The notes beneath the pieces were generated by a model. It was given only the letters and a program-made list of their open reading frames with translations. It was not told the origin of the DNA and searched no databases. This document shows, piece after piece, positions 36,973 to 49,722 of a stretch of 64,000 bases of DNA (the stretch's first letter is position 1; every line of letters begins with the position of its first letter). The position numbers and the translations under genes are program-made. Origin of the DNA: Eudorina sp. 2006-703-Eu-15 (lineage: Eukaryota; Chlorophyta; Chlorophyceae; Chlamydomonadales; Volvocaceae); the NCBI GenBank assembly GCA_003117195.1, contig BDSI01000009.1:682001-746000 (forward strand), written 5' to 3'.

Positions 36973-38428
36973 GACCCATGCCAATGTCTGCAGAAATGAT
37001 GCATATACGGGGATGATGACCAGCTGCCTTTTGTCCAACAGTCAGGGGCCACGACAGGGTACGACAGTCAGGGTACGACAGTCGTGTACATCAGGCGCAG
37101 GTACGCACGCGTGTACGACCGGTGTGCACCTACCTACCTACCTACCTAGCTGCGAAGGCTAAGCTAGTGCAGTGCGTGGATGATGTATCCCTAGTGCACA
37201 ATAAAGCCGAACGTGCAGGGCGGGGTTGCCGCCGGACGGTCTATCTGCTGCAGACAGATTCCAAACGGATCAACCCTACCTGTCCGTTGATTGGGGCGGG
37301 TGTGTTCGTAGGTACGTATGTATGTATGTTTGTACGTGCAGAGTCATAGAAGAAAACATCAGTGATTATCAGAGCAGCCGCGTGCGGCTCATCATCATCA
37401 GGGCCACATACAGCGCGCCGCGGCTTACTAAATATCTGCACTCCATCTGACAGCTACGTGCACAGCCAGGCACGCACAGGGCCAGACGGGCACGTAGCCG
37501 GCCGGCATACAAGCACCCACCGACCGGGGTTCGTTACCGACCCTTGGGTCACCGAATACCCAACCCAGCGTGTGCCTAAGCTACCTGCTCCAGGGGCTAC
37601 CCAACCTGCGTGCGTGGACCAAGCCAGTGGGTTATGTGTCCGCAAGCGCAGAGTTGCGTGGCTGGATGGGTTATTATTACCAATACCTTACCCAACCCCA
37701 ACCCGGCGGTCCCTGGCGGAGGTGCTTGCAATAAGCCCGGGATGGGGTTGGGGTGACCAGCCACCAATCCCCGCTTCTGTGTGCCCGTAATAATGTCCAC
37801 TGTACGGCTGCATCCACATGTACGGCTGCATCCACATGTACGGCTGCATCCACATGTACGGCTGCATCCACATGTACGGCTGCATCCACATGTACGGCTG
37901 GGTGAGATGTTCGCTCGAAAAATCATGCAGTAACAATTATAATCGAGCGAGATTCAGGACGCACGGAGATGCATGTCTGGGGTTACGCACGTCGATAGTG
38001 ACATCGCCTGCTTGTCGTACACCCTTTTATTGGGGAGGGCCGTACACCAGTAGTGTGGTGAAGGACGAAAGGCGTCCCCTTGATTGCTTGGCTTTTCTTA
38101 CCAATGTGGGCCTTCGTACGTTATACCCGCCCAAACACGCAGACATCACACAGACAGCAGCAGACAGGCACTGCTGCGGACTCGGACCCGGGCACTTCGA
38201 CACCCGGGCATCGTCGATCGGTGCGTCACCCTCGCTTGTGTCCCCGGAGAAGCCACCAGCAGCCAGCTCCGGGACGCCCAAGCTGCCTCCTTGATGCTCT
38301 CCAGTATCCGTACAAACGGCGTTGGGTGCTTCAGCAGCATGCTATGTTAATTGCACCCACCACTGTTGCTATGTCAAGTCATGTCAGTGACGACTAAGGC
38401 TGGGTCTGCGTGCGCACCTGAGACTTGT

Positions 38429-38544
38429 ACTCAGCGCTGAGCCGTTCCCGTCTCTCATATCTCTTTCGCCTTTTACTAAAGAGATCAGCGAGTACGGCTC
38501 ATTTACGGCGCATATCTGCATTATTTGGAAGGCTTTTGCCTCAT
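38429..38544 (+). ncRNA. U5: U5 spliceosomal snRNA, copy 6
   Basis: Intact; no difference seen from copy 1 within the RNA. Confidence 0.93.
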
Positions 38545-39469
38545 CCCCAATGAAATTGTGTATCGAGCTTCAGGCTCCGTGACCTCACACGCACTCTGGC
38601 CGGGCGGTAAGCACCATGCATTCGGTACACATAAGGGCGGGGCCATGTGATTCACTCGGCTGGTCTGGCGCGGTTTCCAGGACAGGCAATCCAGGCGCGC
38701 TGGTAGCCTGGTGCGTGTGTTGGCCGATATGGCTGCATGACCCCGCTTCACCCCCGCGGGTGATGGAGGATGGGTGCGCGGTCCTTGGTAGGGGGTTGAT
38801 GAGGTGAGGCTCCTAAGAGCTATCTGGGCCCGTTGGAACACGCGTGCGTGCTTCATGTATGTACCTATGTCGCAACGTGGCCGCATCTCGCCGGATACCT
38901 TCTGTGCGAGAATCGCAACACCTACCCGGAGCTACGTACGTACGTGGCGGAGTACGTATCTAGCTATCTAGTTCGCTGTAAGGGGCTGCTGCTGGGTTGC
39001 TTGCGTGTCTATCTATCTGTCCGTACGCATGCGAGTGCCTGTGTGAGGAAGGTGGTGTGTGATGCCTCCCGGCTTGTGTGCGTATCGACTTGACGAGTTT
39101 ATTTGTTCGTAAGGATGGATCCACGCTTCTGCTGGTAGCTGGGTGTTGTGTGCGTGGCTTGGCTGCGTCGCCAAGCGGTCGCTACGTACCAGCAGTGCGT
39201 GGCCGTCGGCCAACGACCGGGCCGCACTATGTGGCTTGCGCCGCCGTGCGTGCGTGTTGTTGTGCGTGCGCTGCGTGATGTATGACTGGATGTGCGTTTT
39301 GATTGATGCATGGACGTCGGTGCCCCGCGCCGGCGGCGGAGCTGCTTTTGCGCACACGGACGGGGTTTGTGTTTGTGTCCTGTTATCGATGATGACCCAC
39401 CATCGCGGCGTATGTGCATGTTGTGACATTTGTGTGTGCGGGTGGTGGCTGGTATGGCCATGACAATTC

Positions 39470-39659
39470 ATACCTTTCTCGGCCTTTTGGCTCAGATCAT
39501 GTGTAGTATCTGTTCTTATAAGCTTAATCGCTTATATGGTCCTCATTGAGGACCTGCGATTAACTTCAATTTCTCGCGGGGGTGTTGTCGCTGGTGTGCT
39601 TGCGCACCTGACTCGCCAGCATGGTTGCGGTCTTACACTACCGCTGCAGCCGTGCACCC
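39470..39659 (+). ncRNA. U2: U2 spliceosomal snRNA, copy 7
   Basis: Intact 190-nt form with GGGGGTG after the Sm-like site. The upstream element is at 39395 (-75) and 39411 (-59). Confidence 0.95.
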
Positions 39660-41115
39660 GACCCATGCCAATGTCTGCAGAAATGATGCATATACGGGGA
39701 TGATGACCAGCTGCCTTTTGTCCAACAGTCAGGGGCCACGACAGGGTACGACAGTCAGGGTACGACAGTCGTGTACATCAGGCGCAGGTACGCACGCGTG
39801 TACGACCGGTGTGCACCTACCTACCTACCTACCTAGCTGCGAAGGCTAAGCTAGTGCAGTGCGTGGATGATGTATCCCTAGTGCACAATAAAGCCGAACG
39901 TGCAGGGCGGGGTTGCCGCCGGACGGTCTATCTGCTGCAGACAGATTCCAAACGGATCAACCCTACCTGTCCGTTGATTGGGGCGGGTGTGTTCGTAGGT
40001 ACGTATGTATGTATGTTTGTACGTGCAGAGTCATAGAAGAAAACATCAGTGATTATCAGAGCAGCCGCGTGCGGCTCATCATCATCAGGGCCACATACAG
40101 CGCGCCGCGGCTTACTAAATATCTGCACTCCATCTGACAGCTACGTGCACAGCCAGGCACGCACAGGGCCAGACGGGCACGTAGCCGGCCGGCATACAAG
40201 CACCCACCGACCGGGGTTCGTTACCGACCCTTGGGTCACCGAATACCCAACCCAGCGTGTGCCTAAGCTACCTGCTCCAGGGGCTACCCAACCTGCGTGC
40301 GTGGACCAAGCCAGTGGGTTATGTGTCCGCAAGCGCAGAGTTGCGTGGCTGGATGGGTTATTATTACCAATACCTTACCCAACCCCAACCCGGCGGTCCC
40401 TGGCGGAGGTGCTTGCAATAAGCCCGGGATGGGGTTGGGGTGACCAGCCACCAATCCCCGCTTCTGTGTGCCCGTAATAATGTCCACTGTACGGCTGCAT
40501 CCACATGTACGGCTGCATCCACATGTACGGCTGCATCCACATGTACGGCTGCATCCACATGTACGGCTGCATCCACATGTACGGCTGGGTGAGATGTTCG
40601 CTCGAAAAATCATGCAGTAACAATTATAATCGAGCGAGATTCAGGACGCACGGAGATGCATGTCTGGGGTTACGCACGTCGATAGTGACATCGCCTGCTT
40701 GTCGTACACCCTTTTATTGGGGAGGGCCGTACACCAGTAGTGTGGTGAAGGACGAAAGGCGTCCCCTTGATTGCTTGGCTTTTCTTACCAATGTGGGCCT
40801 TCGTACGTTATACCCGCCCAAACACGCAGACATCACACAGACAGCAGCAGACAGGCACTGCTGCGGACTCGGACCCGGGCACTTCGACACCCGGGCATCG
40901 TCGATCGGTGCGTCACCCTCGCTTGTGTCCCCGGAGAAGCCACCAGCAGCCAGCTCCGGGACGCCCAAGCTGCCTCCTTGATGCTCTCCAGTATCCGTAC
41001 AAACGGCGTTGGGTGCTTCAGCAGCATGCTATGTTAATTGCACCCACCACTGTTGCTATGTCAAGTCATGTCAGTGACGACTAAGGCTGGGTCTGCGTGC
41101 GCACCTGAGACTTGT

Positions 41116-41231
41116 ACTCAGCGCTGAGCCGTTCCCGTCTCTCATATCTCTTTCGCCTTTTACTAAAGAGATCAGCGAGTACGGCTCATTTACGGCGCAT
41201 ATCTGCATTATTTGGAAGGCTTTTGCCTCAT
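41116..41231 (+). ncRNA. U5: U5 spliceosomal snRNA, copy 7
   Basis: Intact. The upstream element is at 41042 (-74) and 41057 (-59). Confidence 0.93.
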
Positions 41232-42157
41232 CCCCAATGAAATTGTGTATCGAGCTTCAGGCTCCGTGACCTCACACGCACTCTGGCCGGGCGGTAAGCA
41301 CCATGCATTCGGTACACATAAGGGCGGGGCCATGTGATTCACTCGGCTGGTCTGGCGCGGTTTCCAGGACAGGCAATCCAGGCGCGCTGGTAGCCTGGTG
41401 CGTGTGTTGGCCGATATGGCTGCATGACCCCGCTTCACCCCCGCGGGTGATGGAGGATGGGTGCGCGGTCCTTGGTAGGGGGTTGATGAGGTGAGGCTCC
41501 TAAGAGCTATCTGGGCCCGTTGGAACACGCGTGCGTGCTTCATGTATGTACCTATGTCGCAACGTGGCCGCATCTCGCCGGATACCTTCTGTGCGAGAAT
41601 CGCAACACCTACCCGGAGCTACGTACGTACGTGGCGGAGTACGTATCTAGCTATCTAGTTCGCTGTAAGGGGCTGCTGCTGGGTTGCTTGCGTGTCTATC
41701 TATCTGTCCGTACGCATGCGAGTGCCTGTGTGAGGAAGGTGGTGTGTGATGCCTCCCCGGCTTGTGTGCGTATCGACTTGACGAGTTTATTTGTTCGTAA
41801 GGATGGATCCACGCTTCTGCTGGTAGCTGGGTGTTGTGTGCGTGGCTTGGCTGCGTCGCCAAGCGGTCGCTACGTACCAGCAGTGCGTGGCCGTCGGCCA
41901 ACGACCGGGCCGCACTATGTGGCTTGCGCCGCCGTGCGTGCGTGTTGTTGTGCGTGCGCTGCGTGATGTATGACTGGATGTGCGTTTTGATTGATGCATG
42001 GACGTCGGTGCCCCGCGCCGGCGGCGGAGCTGCTTTTGCGCACACGGACGGGGTTTGTGTTTGTGTCCTGTTATCGATGATGACCCACCATCGCGGCGTA
42101 TGTGCATGTTGTGACATTTGTGTGTGCGGGTGGTGGCTGGTATGGCCATGACAATTC

Positions 42158-42347
42158 ATACCTTTCTCGGCCTTTTGGCTCAGATCATGTGTAGTATCTG
42201 TTCTTATAAGCTTAATCGCTTATATGGTCCTCATTGAGGACCTGCGATTAACTTCAATTTCTCGCGGGGGTGTTGTCGCTGGTGTGCTTGCGCACCTGAC
42301 TCGCCAGCATGGTTGCGGTCTTACACTACCGCTGCAGCCGTGCACCC
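42158..42347 (+). ncRNA. U2: U2 spliceosomal snRNA, copy 8
   Basis: Intact; same RNA as copy 7. Confidence 0.95.
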
Positions 42348-43802
42348 GACCCATGCCAATGTCTGCAGAAATGATGCATATATGGGGATGATGACCAGCT
42401 GCCTTTTGTCCAACAGTCAGGGGCCACGGCAGGGTACGACAGTCAGGGTACGACAGTCGTGTACATCAGGCGCAGGTACGCACGCGTGTACGACCGGTGT
42501 GCACCTACCTACCTACCTACCTAGCTGCGAAGGCTAAGCTAGTGCAGTGCGTGGATGATGTATCCCTAGTGCACAATAAAGCCGAACGTGCAGGGCGGGG
42601 TTGCCGCCGGACGGTCTATCTGCTGCAGACAGATTCCAAACGGATCAACCCTACCTGTCCGTTGATTGGGGCGGGTGTGTTCGTAGGTACGTATGTATGT
42701 ATGTTTGTACGTGCAGAGTCATAGAAGAAAACATCAGTGATTATCAGAGCAGCCGCGTGCGGCTCATCATCATCAGGGCCACATACAGCGCGCCGCGGCT
42801 TACTAAATATCTGCACTCCATCTGACAGCTACGTGCACAGCCAGGCACGCACAGGGCCAGACGGGCACATAGCCGGGCGGCATACACGCACCCACCGACC
42901 GGGGTTCGTTACCGACCCTTGGGTCACCGAATACCCAACCCAGCGTGTGCCTAAGCTACCTGCTCCAGGGGCTACCCAACCTGCGTGCGTGGACCAAGCC
43001 AGTGGGTTATGTGTCCGCAAGCGCAGAGTTGCGTGGCTGGATGGGTTATTATTACCAATACCTTACCCAACCCCAACCCGGCGGTCCCTGGCGGAGGTGC
43101 TTGCAATAAGCCCGGGATGGGGTTGGGGTGACCAGCCACCAATCCCCGCTTCTGTGTGCCCGTAATAATGTCCACTGTACGGCTGCATCCACATGTACGG
43201 CTGCATCCACATGTACGGCTGCATCCACATGTACGGCTGCATCCACATGTACGGCTGCATCCACATGTACGGCTGGGTGAGATGTTCGCTCGAAAAATCA
43301 TGCAGTAACAATTATAATCGAGCGAGATTCAGGACGCACGGAGATGCATGTCTGGGGGTACGCACGTCGATAGTGACATCGCCTGCTTGTCGTACACCCT
43401 TTTATTGGGGAGGGCCGTACACCAGTAGTGTGGTGAAGGACGAAAGGCGTCCCTTGATTGCTTGGCTTTTCTTACCAATGTGGGCCTTCGTACGTTATAC
43501 CCGCCCAAACACGCAGACATCACACAGACAGCAGCAGACAGGCACTGCTGCGGACTCGGACCCGGGCACTTCGACACCCGGGCATCGTCGATCGGTGCGT
43601 CACCCTCGCTTGTGTCCCCGGAGAAGCCACCAGCAGCCAGCTCCGGGACGCCCAAGCTGCCTCCTTGATGCTCTCCAGTATCCGTACAAACGGCGTTGGG
43701 TGCTTCAGCAGCATGCTATGTTAATTGCACCCACCACTGTTGCTATGTCAAGTCATGTCAGTGACGACTAAGGCTGGGTCTGCGTGCGCACCTGAGACTT
43801 GT

Positions 43803-43918
43803 ACTCAGCGCTGAGCCGTTCCCGTCTCTCATATCTCTTTCGCCTTTTACTAAAGAGATCAGCGAGTACGGCTCATTTACGGCGCATATCTGCATTATTT
43901 GGAAGGCTTTTGCCTCAT
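43803..43918 (+). ncRNA. U5: U5 spliceosomal snRNA, copy 8
   Basis: Intact; no difference seen from copy 1 within the RNA. Confidence 0.93.
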
Positions 43919-44843
43919 CCCCAATGAAATTGTGTATCGAGCTTCAGGCACCGTGACCTCACACGCACTCTGGCCGGGCGGTAAGCACCATGCATTCGGT
44001 ACACATAAGGGCGGGGCCATGTGATTCACTCGGCTGGTCTGGCGCGGTTTCCAGGACAGGCAATCCAGGCGCGCTGGTAGCCTGGTGCGTGTGTTGGCCG
44101 ATATGGCTGCATGACCCCGCTTCACCCCGCGGGTGATGGAGGATGGGTGCGCGGTCCTTGGTAGGGGGTTGATGAGGTGAGGCTCCTAAGAGCTATCTGG
44201 GCCCGTTGGAACACGCGTGCGTGCTTCATGTATGTACCTATGTCGCAACGTGGCCGCATCTCGCCGGATACCTTCTGTGCGAGAATCGCAACACCTACCC
44301 GGAGCTACGTACGTACGTGGCGGAGTACGTATCTAGCTATCTAGTTCGCTGTAAGGGGCTGCTGCTGGGTTGCTTGCGTGTCTATCTATCTGTCCGTACG
44401 CCTGCGAGTGCCTGTGTGAGGAAGGTGGTGTGTGATGCCTCCCCGGCTTGTGTGCGTATTGACTTGACGAGTTTATTTGTTCGTAAGGATGGATCCACGC
44501 TTCTGCTGGTAGCTGGGTGTTGTGTGCGTGGCTTGGCTGCGTCGCCAAGCGGTCGCTACGTACCAGCAGTGCGTGGCCGTCGGCCAACGACCGGGCCGCA
44601 CTATGTGGCTTGCGCCGCCGTGCGTGCGTGTTGTTGTGCGTGCGCTGCGTGATGTATGACTGGATGTGCGTTTTGATTGATGCATGGACGTCGGTGCCCC
44701 GCGCCGGCGGCGGAGCTGCTTTTGCGCACACGGACGGGGTTTGTGTTTGTGTCCTGTTATCGATGATGACCCACCATCGCGGCGTATGTGCATGTTGTGA
44801 CATTTGTGTGTGCGGGTGGTGGCTGGTATGGCCATGACAATTC

Positions 44844-45033
44844 ATACCTTTCTCGGCCTTTTGGCTCAGATCATGTGTAGTATCTGTTCTTATAAGCTTA
44901 ATCGCTTATATGGTCCTCATTGAGGACCTGCGATTAACTTCAATTTCTCGCGGGGGTGTTGTCGCTGGTGTGCTTGCGCACCTGACTCGCCAGCATGGTT
45001 GCGGTCTTACACTACCGCTGCAGCCGTGCACCC
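44844..45033 (+). ncRNA. U2: U2 spliceosomal snRNA, copy 9
   Basis: Intact; same RNA as copies 7 and 8. The flanking unit differs by a longer CTAC run (45190-45221). Confidence 0.95.
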
Positions 45034-46510
45034 GACCCATGCCAATGTCTGCAGAAATGATGCATATGTGGGGATGATGACCAGCTGCCTTTTGTCCAAC
45101 AGTCAGGGGCCACGGCAGGGTACGACAGTCAGGGTACGACAGTCGTGTACATCAGGCGCAGGTACGCACGCGTGTACGACCGGTGTGCACCTACCTACCT
45201 ACCTACCTACCTACCTACCTAGCTGCGAAGGCTAAGCTAGTGCAGTGCGTGGATGATGTATCCCTAGTGCACAATAAAGCCGAACGTGCAGGGCGGGGTT
45301 GCCGCCGGGGACATCCGCCGGTCTATCTGCTGCAGACAGATTCCAAACGGATCAACCCTACCTGTCCGTTGATTGGGGCGGGTGTGTTCGTAGGTACGTA
45401 TGTATGTATGTTTGTACGTGCAGAGTCATAGAAGAAAACATCAGTGATTATCAGAGCAGCCGCGTGCGGCTCATCATCATCAGGGCCACATACAGCGCGC
45501 CGCGGCTTACTAAATATCTGCACTCCATCTGACAGCTACGTGCACAGCCAGGCACGCACAGGGCCAGACGGGCACATAGCCGGGTGGCATACACGCACCC
45601 ACCGACCGGGGTTCGTTACCGACCCTTGGGTCACCGAATACCCAACCCAGCGTGTGCCTAAGCTACCTGCTCCAGGGGCTACCCAACCTGCGTGCGTGGA
45701 CCAAGCCAGTGGGTTATGTGTCCGCAAGCGCAGAGTTGCGTGGCTGGATGGGTTATTATTACCAATACCTTACCCAACCCCAACCCGGCGGTCCCTGGCG
45801 GAGGTGCTTGCAATAAGCCCGGGATGGGGTTGGGGTGACCAGCCACCAATCCCCGCTTCTGTGTGCCCGTAATAATGTCCACTGTACGGCTGCATCCACA
45901 TGTACGGCTGCATCCACATGTACGGCTGCATCCACATGTACGGCTGCATCCACATGTACGGCTGCATCCACATGTACGGCTGGGTGAGATGTTCGCTCGA
46001 AAAATCATGCAGTAACAATTATAATCGAGCGAGATTCAGGACGCACGGAGATGCATGTCTGGGGTTACGCACGTCGATAGTGACATCGCCTGCTTGTCGT
46101 ACACCCTTTTATTGGGGAGGGCCGTACACCAGTAGTGTGGTGAAGGACGAAAGGCGTCCCCTTGATTGCTTGGCTTTTCTTACCAATGTGGGCCTTCGTA
46201 CGTTATACCCGCCCAAACACGCAGACATCACACAGACAGCAGCAGACAGGCACTGCTGCGGACTCGGACCCGGGCACTTCGACACCCGGGCATCGTCGAT
46301 CGGTGCGTCACCCTCGCTTGTGTCCCCGGAGAAGCCACCAGCAGCCAGCTCCGGGACGCCCAAGCTGCCTCCTTGATGCTCTCCAGTATCCGTACAAACG
46401 GCGTTGGGTGCTTCAGCAGCATGCTATGTTAATTGCACCCACCACTGTTGCTATGTCAAGTCATGTCAGTGACGACTAAGGCTGGGTCTGCGTGCGCACC
46501 TGAGACTTGT

Positions 46511-46626
46511 ACTCAGCGCTGAGCCGTTCCCGTCTCTCATATCTCTTTCGCCTTTTACTAAAGAGATCAGCGAGTACGGCTCATTTACGGCGCATATCTG
46601 CATTATTTGGAAGGCTTTTGCCTCAT
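46511..46626 (+). ncRNA. U5: U5 spliceosomal snRNA, copy 9 (last)
   Basis: Intact; the next unit ends before its U5 gene. Confidence 0.93.
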
Positions 46627-47552
46627 CCCCAATGAAATTGTGTATCGAGCTTCAGGCACCGTGACCTCACACGCACTCTGGCCGGGCGGTAAGCACCATG
46701 CATTCGGTACACATAAGGGCGGGGCCATGTGATTCACTCGGCTGGTCTGGCGCGGTTTCCAGGACAGGCAATCCAGGCGCGCTGGTAGCCTGGTGCGTGT
46801 GTTGGCCGATATGGCTGCATGACCCCGCTTCACCCCCGCGGGTGATGGAGGATGGGTGCGCGGTCCTTGGTAGGGGGTTGATGAGGTGAGGCTCCTAAGA
46901 GCTATCTGGGCCCGTTGGAACACGCGTGCGTGCTTCATGTATGTACCTATGTCGCAACGTGGCCGCATCTCGCCGGATACCTTCTGTGCGAGAATCGCAA
47001 CACCTACCCGGAGCTACGTACGTACGTGGCGGAGTACGTATCTAGCTATCTAGTTCGCTGTAAGGGGCTGCTGCTGGGTTGCTTGCGTGTCTATCTATCT
47101 GTCCGTACGCCTGCGAGTGCCTGTGTGAGGAAGGTGGTGTGTGATGCCTCCCCGGCTTGTGTGCGTATTGACTTGACGAGTTTATTTGTTCGTAAGGATG
47201 GATCTACGCTTCTGCTGGTAGCTGGGTGTTGTGTGCGTGGCTTGGCTGCGTCGCCAAGCGGTCGCTACGTACCAGCAGTGCGTGGCCGTCGGCCAACGAC
47301 CGGGCCGCACTATGTGGCTTGCGCCGCCGTGCGTGCGTGTTGTTGTGCGTGCGCTGCGTGATGTATGACTGGATGTGCGTTTTGATTGATGCATGGACGT
47401 CGGTGCCCCGCGCCGGCGGCGGAGCTGCTTTTGCGCACACGGACGGGGTTTGTGTTTGTGTCCTGTTATCGATGATGAACCACCATCGCGGCGTATGTGC
47501 ATGTTGTGACATTTGTGTGTGCGGGTGGTGGCTGGTATGGCCATTACAATTC

Positions 47553-47742
47553 ATACCTTTCTCGGCCTTTTGGCTCAGATCATGTGTAGTATCTGTTCTT
47601 ATAAGCTTAATCGCTTATATGGTCCTCATTGAGGACCTGCGATTAACTTCAATTTCTCGCGGGGGTGTTGTCGCTGGTGTGCTTGCGCACCTGACTCGCC
47701 AGCATGGCTGCGGTCTTACACTACCGCTGCAGCCGTGCACCC
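47553..47742 (+). ncRNA. U2: U2 spliceosomal snRNA, copy 10 (variant)
   Basis: Shares with copy 4 the ATGGCTGCGG change and the AACCACC upstream variant. It has no U5 partner downstream. Confidence 0.93.
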
Positions 47743-48939
47743 GACCCATGCCAATGTCTGCAGAAATGATGCATATATGGGGATGATGACCAGCTGCCTT
47801 TTGTCCAACAGTCAGGGGCCACGGCAGGGTACGACAGTCAGGGTACGACAGTCGTGTACATCAGGCGCAGGTACGCACGCGTGTACGACCGGTGTGCACC
47901 TACCTACCTACCTACCTAGCTGCGAAGGCTAAGCTAGTGCAGTGCGTGGATGATGTATCCCTAGTGCACAATAAAGCCGAACGTGCAGGGCGGGGTTGCC
48001 GCCGGACGGTCTATCTGCTGCAGACAGATTCCAAACGGATCAACCCTACCTGTCCGTTGATTGGGGCGGGTGTGTTCGTAGGTACGTATGTATGTATGTT
48101 TGTACGTGCAGAGTCATAGAAGAAAACATCAGTGATTATCAGAGCAGCCGCGTGCGGCTCATCATCATCAGGGCCACATACAGCGCGCCGCGGCTTACTA
48201 AATATCTGCACTCCATCTGACAGCTACGTGCACAGCCAGGCACGCACAGGGCCAGACGGGCACATAGCCGGGCGGCATACACGCACCCACCGACCGGGGT
48301 TCGTTACCGACCCTTGGGTCACCGAATACCCAACCCAGCGTGTGCCTAAGCTACCTGCTCCAGGGGCTACCCAACCTGCGTGCGTGGACCAAGCCAGTGG
48401 GTTATGTGTCCGCAAGCGCAGAGTTGCGTGGCTGGATGGGTTATTATTACCAATACCTTACCCAACCCCAACCCGGCGGTCCCTGGCGGAGGTGCTTGCA
48501 ATAAGCCCGGGATGGGGTTGGGGTGACCAGCCACCAATCCCCGCTTCTGTGTGCCCGTAATAATGTCCACTGTACGGCTGCATCCACATGTACGGCTGCA
48601 TCCACATGTACGGCTGCATCCACATGTACGGCTGCATCCACATGTACGGCTGGGTGAGATCTTCATTCGCTCGAAAAATCGTGCAGTAACAATTATAATC
48701 GAGCGAGATTCAGGACGCACGGAGATGCATGTCTGGGGGTACGCACGTCGATAGTGACATTGCCCGCTTGTCGTACACCCTTTTGTTGGGGAGGGCCGTA
48801 CACCAGTAGTGTGGTGAAGGACGAAAGGCGTCCCCTTGATTGCTTGGATTTTCTTGCCAATGTGGGCCTTCGTACGTTATACCCGCCCAAACACGCAGAC
48901 GTCACGCAGACAGGCACTGCTGCGGACTCGGACCCGGGC

Positions 48940-49722
48940 CAGGCAACGGCCTTTCTTGTTGGGGAGGTAAAGCCGAAAGTTAACTTTGATGAGCAAATCT
49001 GGCAGCCGCTTGCTTGCGCGGTGGAGCTGATGGAGCTAGGGTTTGAGGAGAGGGTTGGAGAAGACCAAGCCTGCATCAATATGGTGAGTCCCTGGTCCTG
49101 CTTTCGTGTCGGCACGCATACGCGTCTATCCAGCTGAACATGTTTATGTGCAACGACTGCAAGCGGTCCTCGTTTCGCTTAATTTGTATGCTGTGTGTCA
49201 TTGGGACGCGAGAGAGGACTGCAATCTGGAGAAGTGGGCTCTCACCTCTAAATGTAACAGAAGGACAGGTGAAAGATCGAGGGGATGGCAAGATAATGTG
49301 TTCTTGATGAGGCTGTGTGTAAGGGGTTCAGTGTGTACTGCGAGACCCACGCGGCACAACATACGGCATTGGATGCCCTGATTGTCATGCAGGAGGAAAC
49401 GAGGCTGCAGAAGGATTTGGAGGACGAACGCAAGGCGAGGGAGGCGGCGCAGGCACAAGCGGCCGCGGAGGCGGCGGCGAAGGAGGCGGCGCAGGCACAA
49501 GCGGCCAAGGCGCAGGCGCAAGCGGCCGCGGAGGCGGCGGCGAAGGAGGCGGCGCAGGCACAAGCGGCCGCGGAGGCGGCGGCGAAGGAGGCGGCGCAGG
49601 CACAAGCGGCCAAGGCGCAGGCTCAGTTGCAGGCGGCCCTGAAGATGCTGGCCAAAGCAGGAGTTGATGATCCTTTGGCTGCGCTGGAGGCAGCACAAGG
49701 CCAAAGCGGCGGCGGAAGCTGA
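48940..49722 (+). pseudogene. Gene fragment with Ala/Gln/Glu coiled coil, 5' end lost at array junction
   Basis: Directly after the array ends, an open segment (about 48940-49082; TAFLVGEVKPKVNFDEQIWQ, then LACAVELMELGFEERVGEDQ) runs to a clear GTGAGT donor. A second segment, about 49312-49722 (stop TGA), reads VCKGFSVYCETHAAQHTALD, then a long heptad-like stretch of repeated AAQAQAAAEAAAKE units, and ends LAKAGVDDPLAALEAAQGQS-GGGS. Codon structure and the donor argue for a once real gene. I do not recognise the family. No start codon or upstream exon is visible, because the sequence to the left is snRNA-array repeat, so the gene is probably truncated. Alternatively its 5' part lies beyond the array as a very large intron, which I think less likely. 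The acceptor of the second segment is uncertain. Confidence 0.5.

Larger units (their letters stand above)
20324..48939 (+). repeat. Tandem array of ten U2-U5 snRNA units (about 2.69 kb each)
   Basis: A near-identical unit recurs head to tail. Taking GCCGCATCTCGCCGG as unit start, the units begin at 20324 (split by an insertion, resuming at 22754), 25415, 28131, 30827, 33508, 36193, 38880, 41567, 44253 and 46962. Lengths are 2681-2716 bp. The last unit stops at about 48939, before its U5 gene. Each complete unit reads 5'-spacer, U2, spacer with an 18-bp minisatellite, U5, spacer. Units differ by scattered substitutions and small indels. Units 1, 2, 3 and 9 carry GGGGACATCCGCCGG, while units 4-8 and 10 have a 9-bp deletion there. 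Units 1, 6 and 7 share a GTAGCCGGCCGG variant. Internal units 5-7 are most alike and edge units 1 and 10 differ most. No protein gene in the unit is convincing, because frames change between units through 1-bp indels. Confidence 0.97.
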
